NCBI RefSeq assembly: GCF_002019635.1
Contig: NZ_KV917372.1
Coordinates: 1,054,001 to 1,118,000 of the forward strand
Direction: 5' to 3'
Source: Metabacillus halosaccharovorans
GTDB lineage: Bacteria > Bacillota > Bacilli > Bacillales > Bacillaceae
Length of the DNA stretch: 64,000 bases
The notes under the pieces are model-generated. The model was not told the origin of the DNA. It worked only from the letters and a program-made list of their open reading frames with translations, and did not search any database. Positions 63,967 through 64,000 of this stretch are shown here, piece after piece; position 1 is the stretch's first letter; each line of letters opens with the position of its first letter. The position numbers and the translations under genes were made by a program.

Positions 63967-64000
63967 ATGAAAATCTTTCGTAATCGAAATTTTGTGAAAT
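63967..64000 (+). CDS. Start of a gene cut by the window edge
   Basis: ATG 63967 behind ATAAGGAGCGAACCA; eleven residues visible (MKIFRNRNFVK). In B. subtilis an MFS transporter gene (ykuC) lies next to ykuD, and MFS proteins often begin with such R-N-x-F stretches. Identity is a guess. Confidence 0.5.
   Translation, partial: MKIFRNRNFVK

Overview
The window is low-GC chromosomal DNA of a spore-forming Bacillaceae. It carries an H-type small acid-soluble spore protein, a sigma-W promoter, and TnrA, CcpA, FadR and Fur sites that fit Bacillus consensus sequences. Gene order follows the Bacillus subtilis ykn-fru-sip-ykp and yku chromosomal neighbourhoods, in reverse orientation, with several insertions. 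I see no prophage, CRISPR array, tRNA or rRNA gene. The only autonomous mobile element is one IS3/IS150-type insertion sequence.

Layout. 1-6.1 kb: truncated recQ, a secreted M6 (InhA-type) metalloprotease, mreBH and a ykpC-like micro-ORF. 6.2-12 kb: an acyl-CoA-dehydrogenase-fold flavoprotein, ampS with a COG0523 GTPase, the ABC-F protein YkpA and a cold-shock gene. 12-16.8 kb: accessory membrane proteins (CPBP protease, APH-like kinase, DUF4349 lipoprotein) and sipT. 17-24.4 kb: ohr, fruK-fruA (no fruR) and yknWXYZ behind a consensus sigma-W promoter. 24.5-30.1 kb: ACT-domain malic enzyme, a 52-aa ORF and the yknUV ABC exporter. 30.4-38 kb: an MCP, then an amtB / DUF294 nucleotidyltransferase / DEDDh exonuclease operon with two TnrA/GlnR boxes and no glnK, then a BCCT transporter. 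38-43.5 kb: DUF2156 acyltransferase, sspH, a second csp and mobA-moeA-mobB-moaE-moaD. 43.6-58.2 kb: the yku block (ykuU, ykuT, IS, ykuS, ykuR, dapH, ccpC, MFS exporter, ykuL, ykuK, ykuJ, an FsrA-like sRNA, ykuI, fadH). 58.4-64 kb: ykuE, ppk, ppx, ykuD and the start of another gene.

Functional threads: envelope and cell-wall functions (mreBH, ykuD, dapH/ykuR, sipT, ykuE, DUF2156, yknWXYZ), carbon and nitrogen control (fru, malic enzyme, ccpC, amtB), cofactor and metal handling (Moco genes, COG0523 GTPase, Fur/FsrA) and polyphosphate metabolism (ppk/ppx).

Most notable: (1) amtB-DUF294-exonuclease, with a 4-bp coding overlap and no PII protein, is the best candidate for an incompletely described system; (2) an IS inserted into the loop of a terminator, with a 3-bp CCT duplication; (3) two copies of a ~170-bp repeat whose hairpin stems differ in sequence but still pair; (4) a Fur-box promoter, C-rich tract and terminator between ykuI and ykuJ that look like fsrA; (5) a five-unit 20-bp tandem repeat. 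Everything comes from reading the sequence; family names and symbols rest on motif and synteny recall, not database searches.
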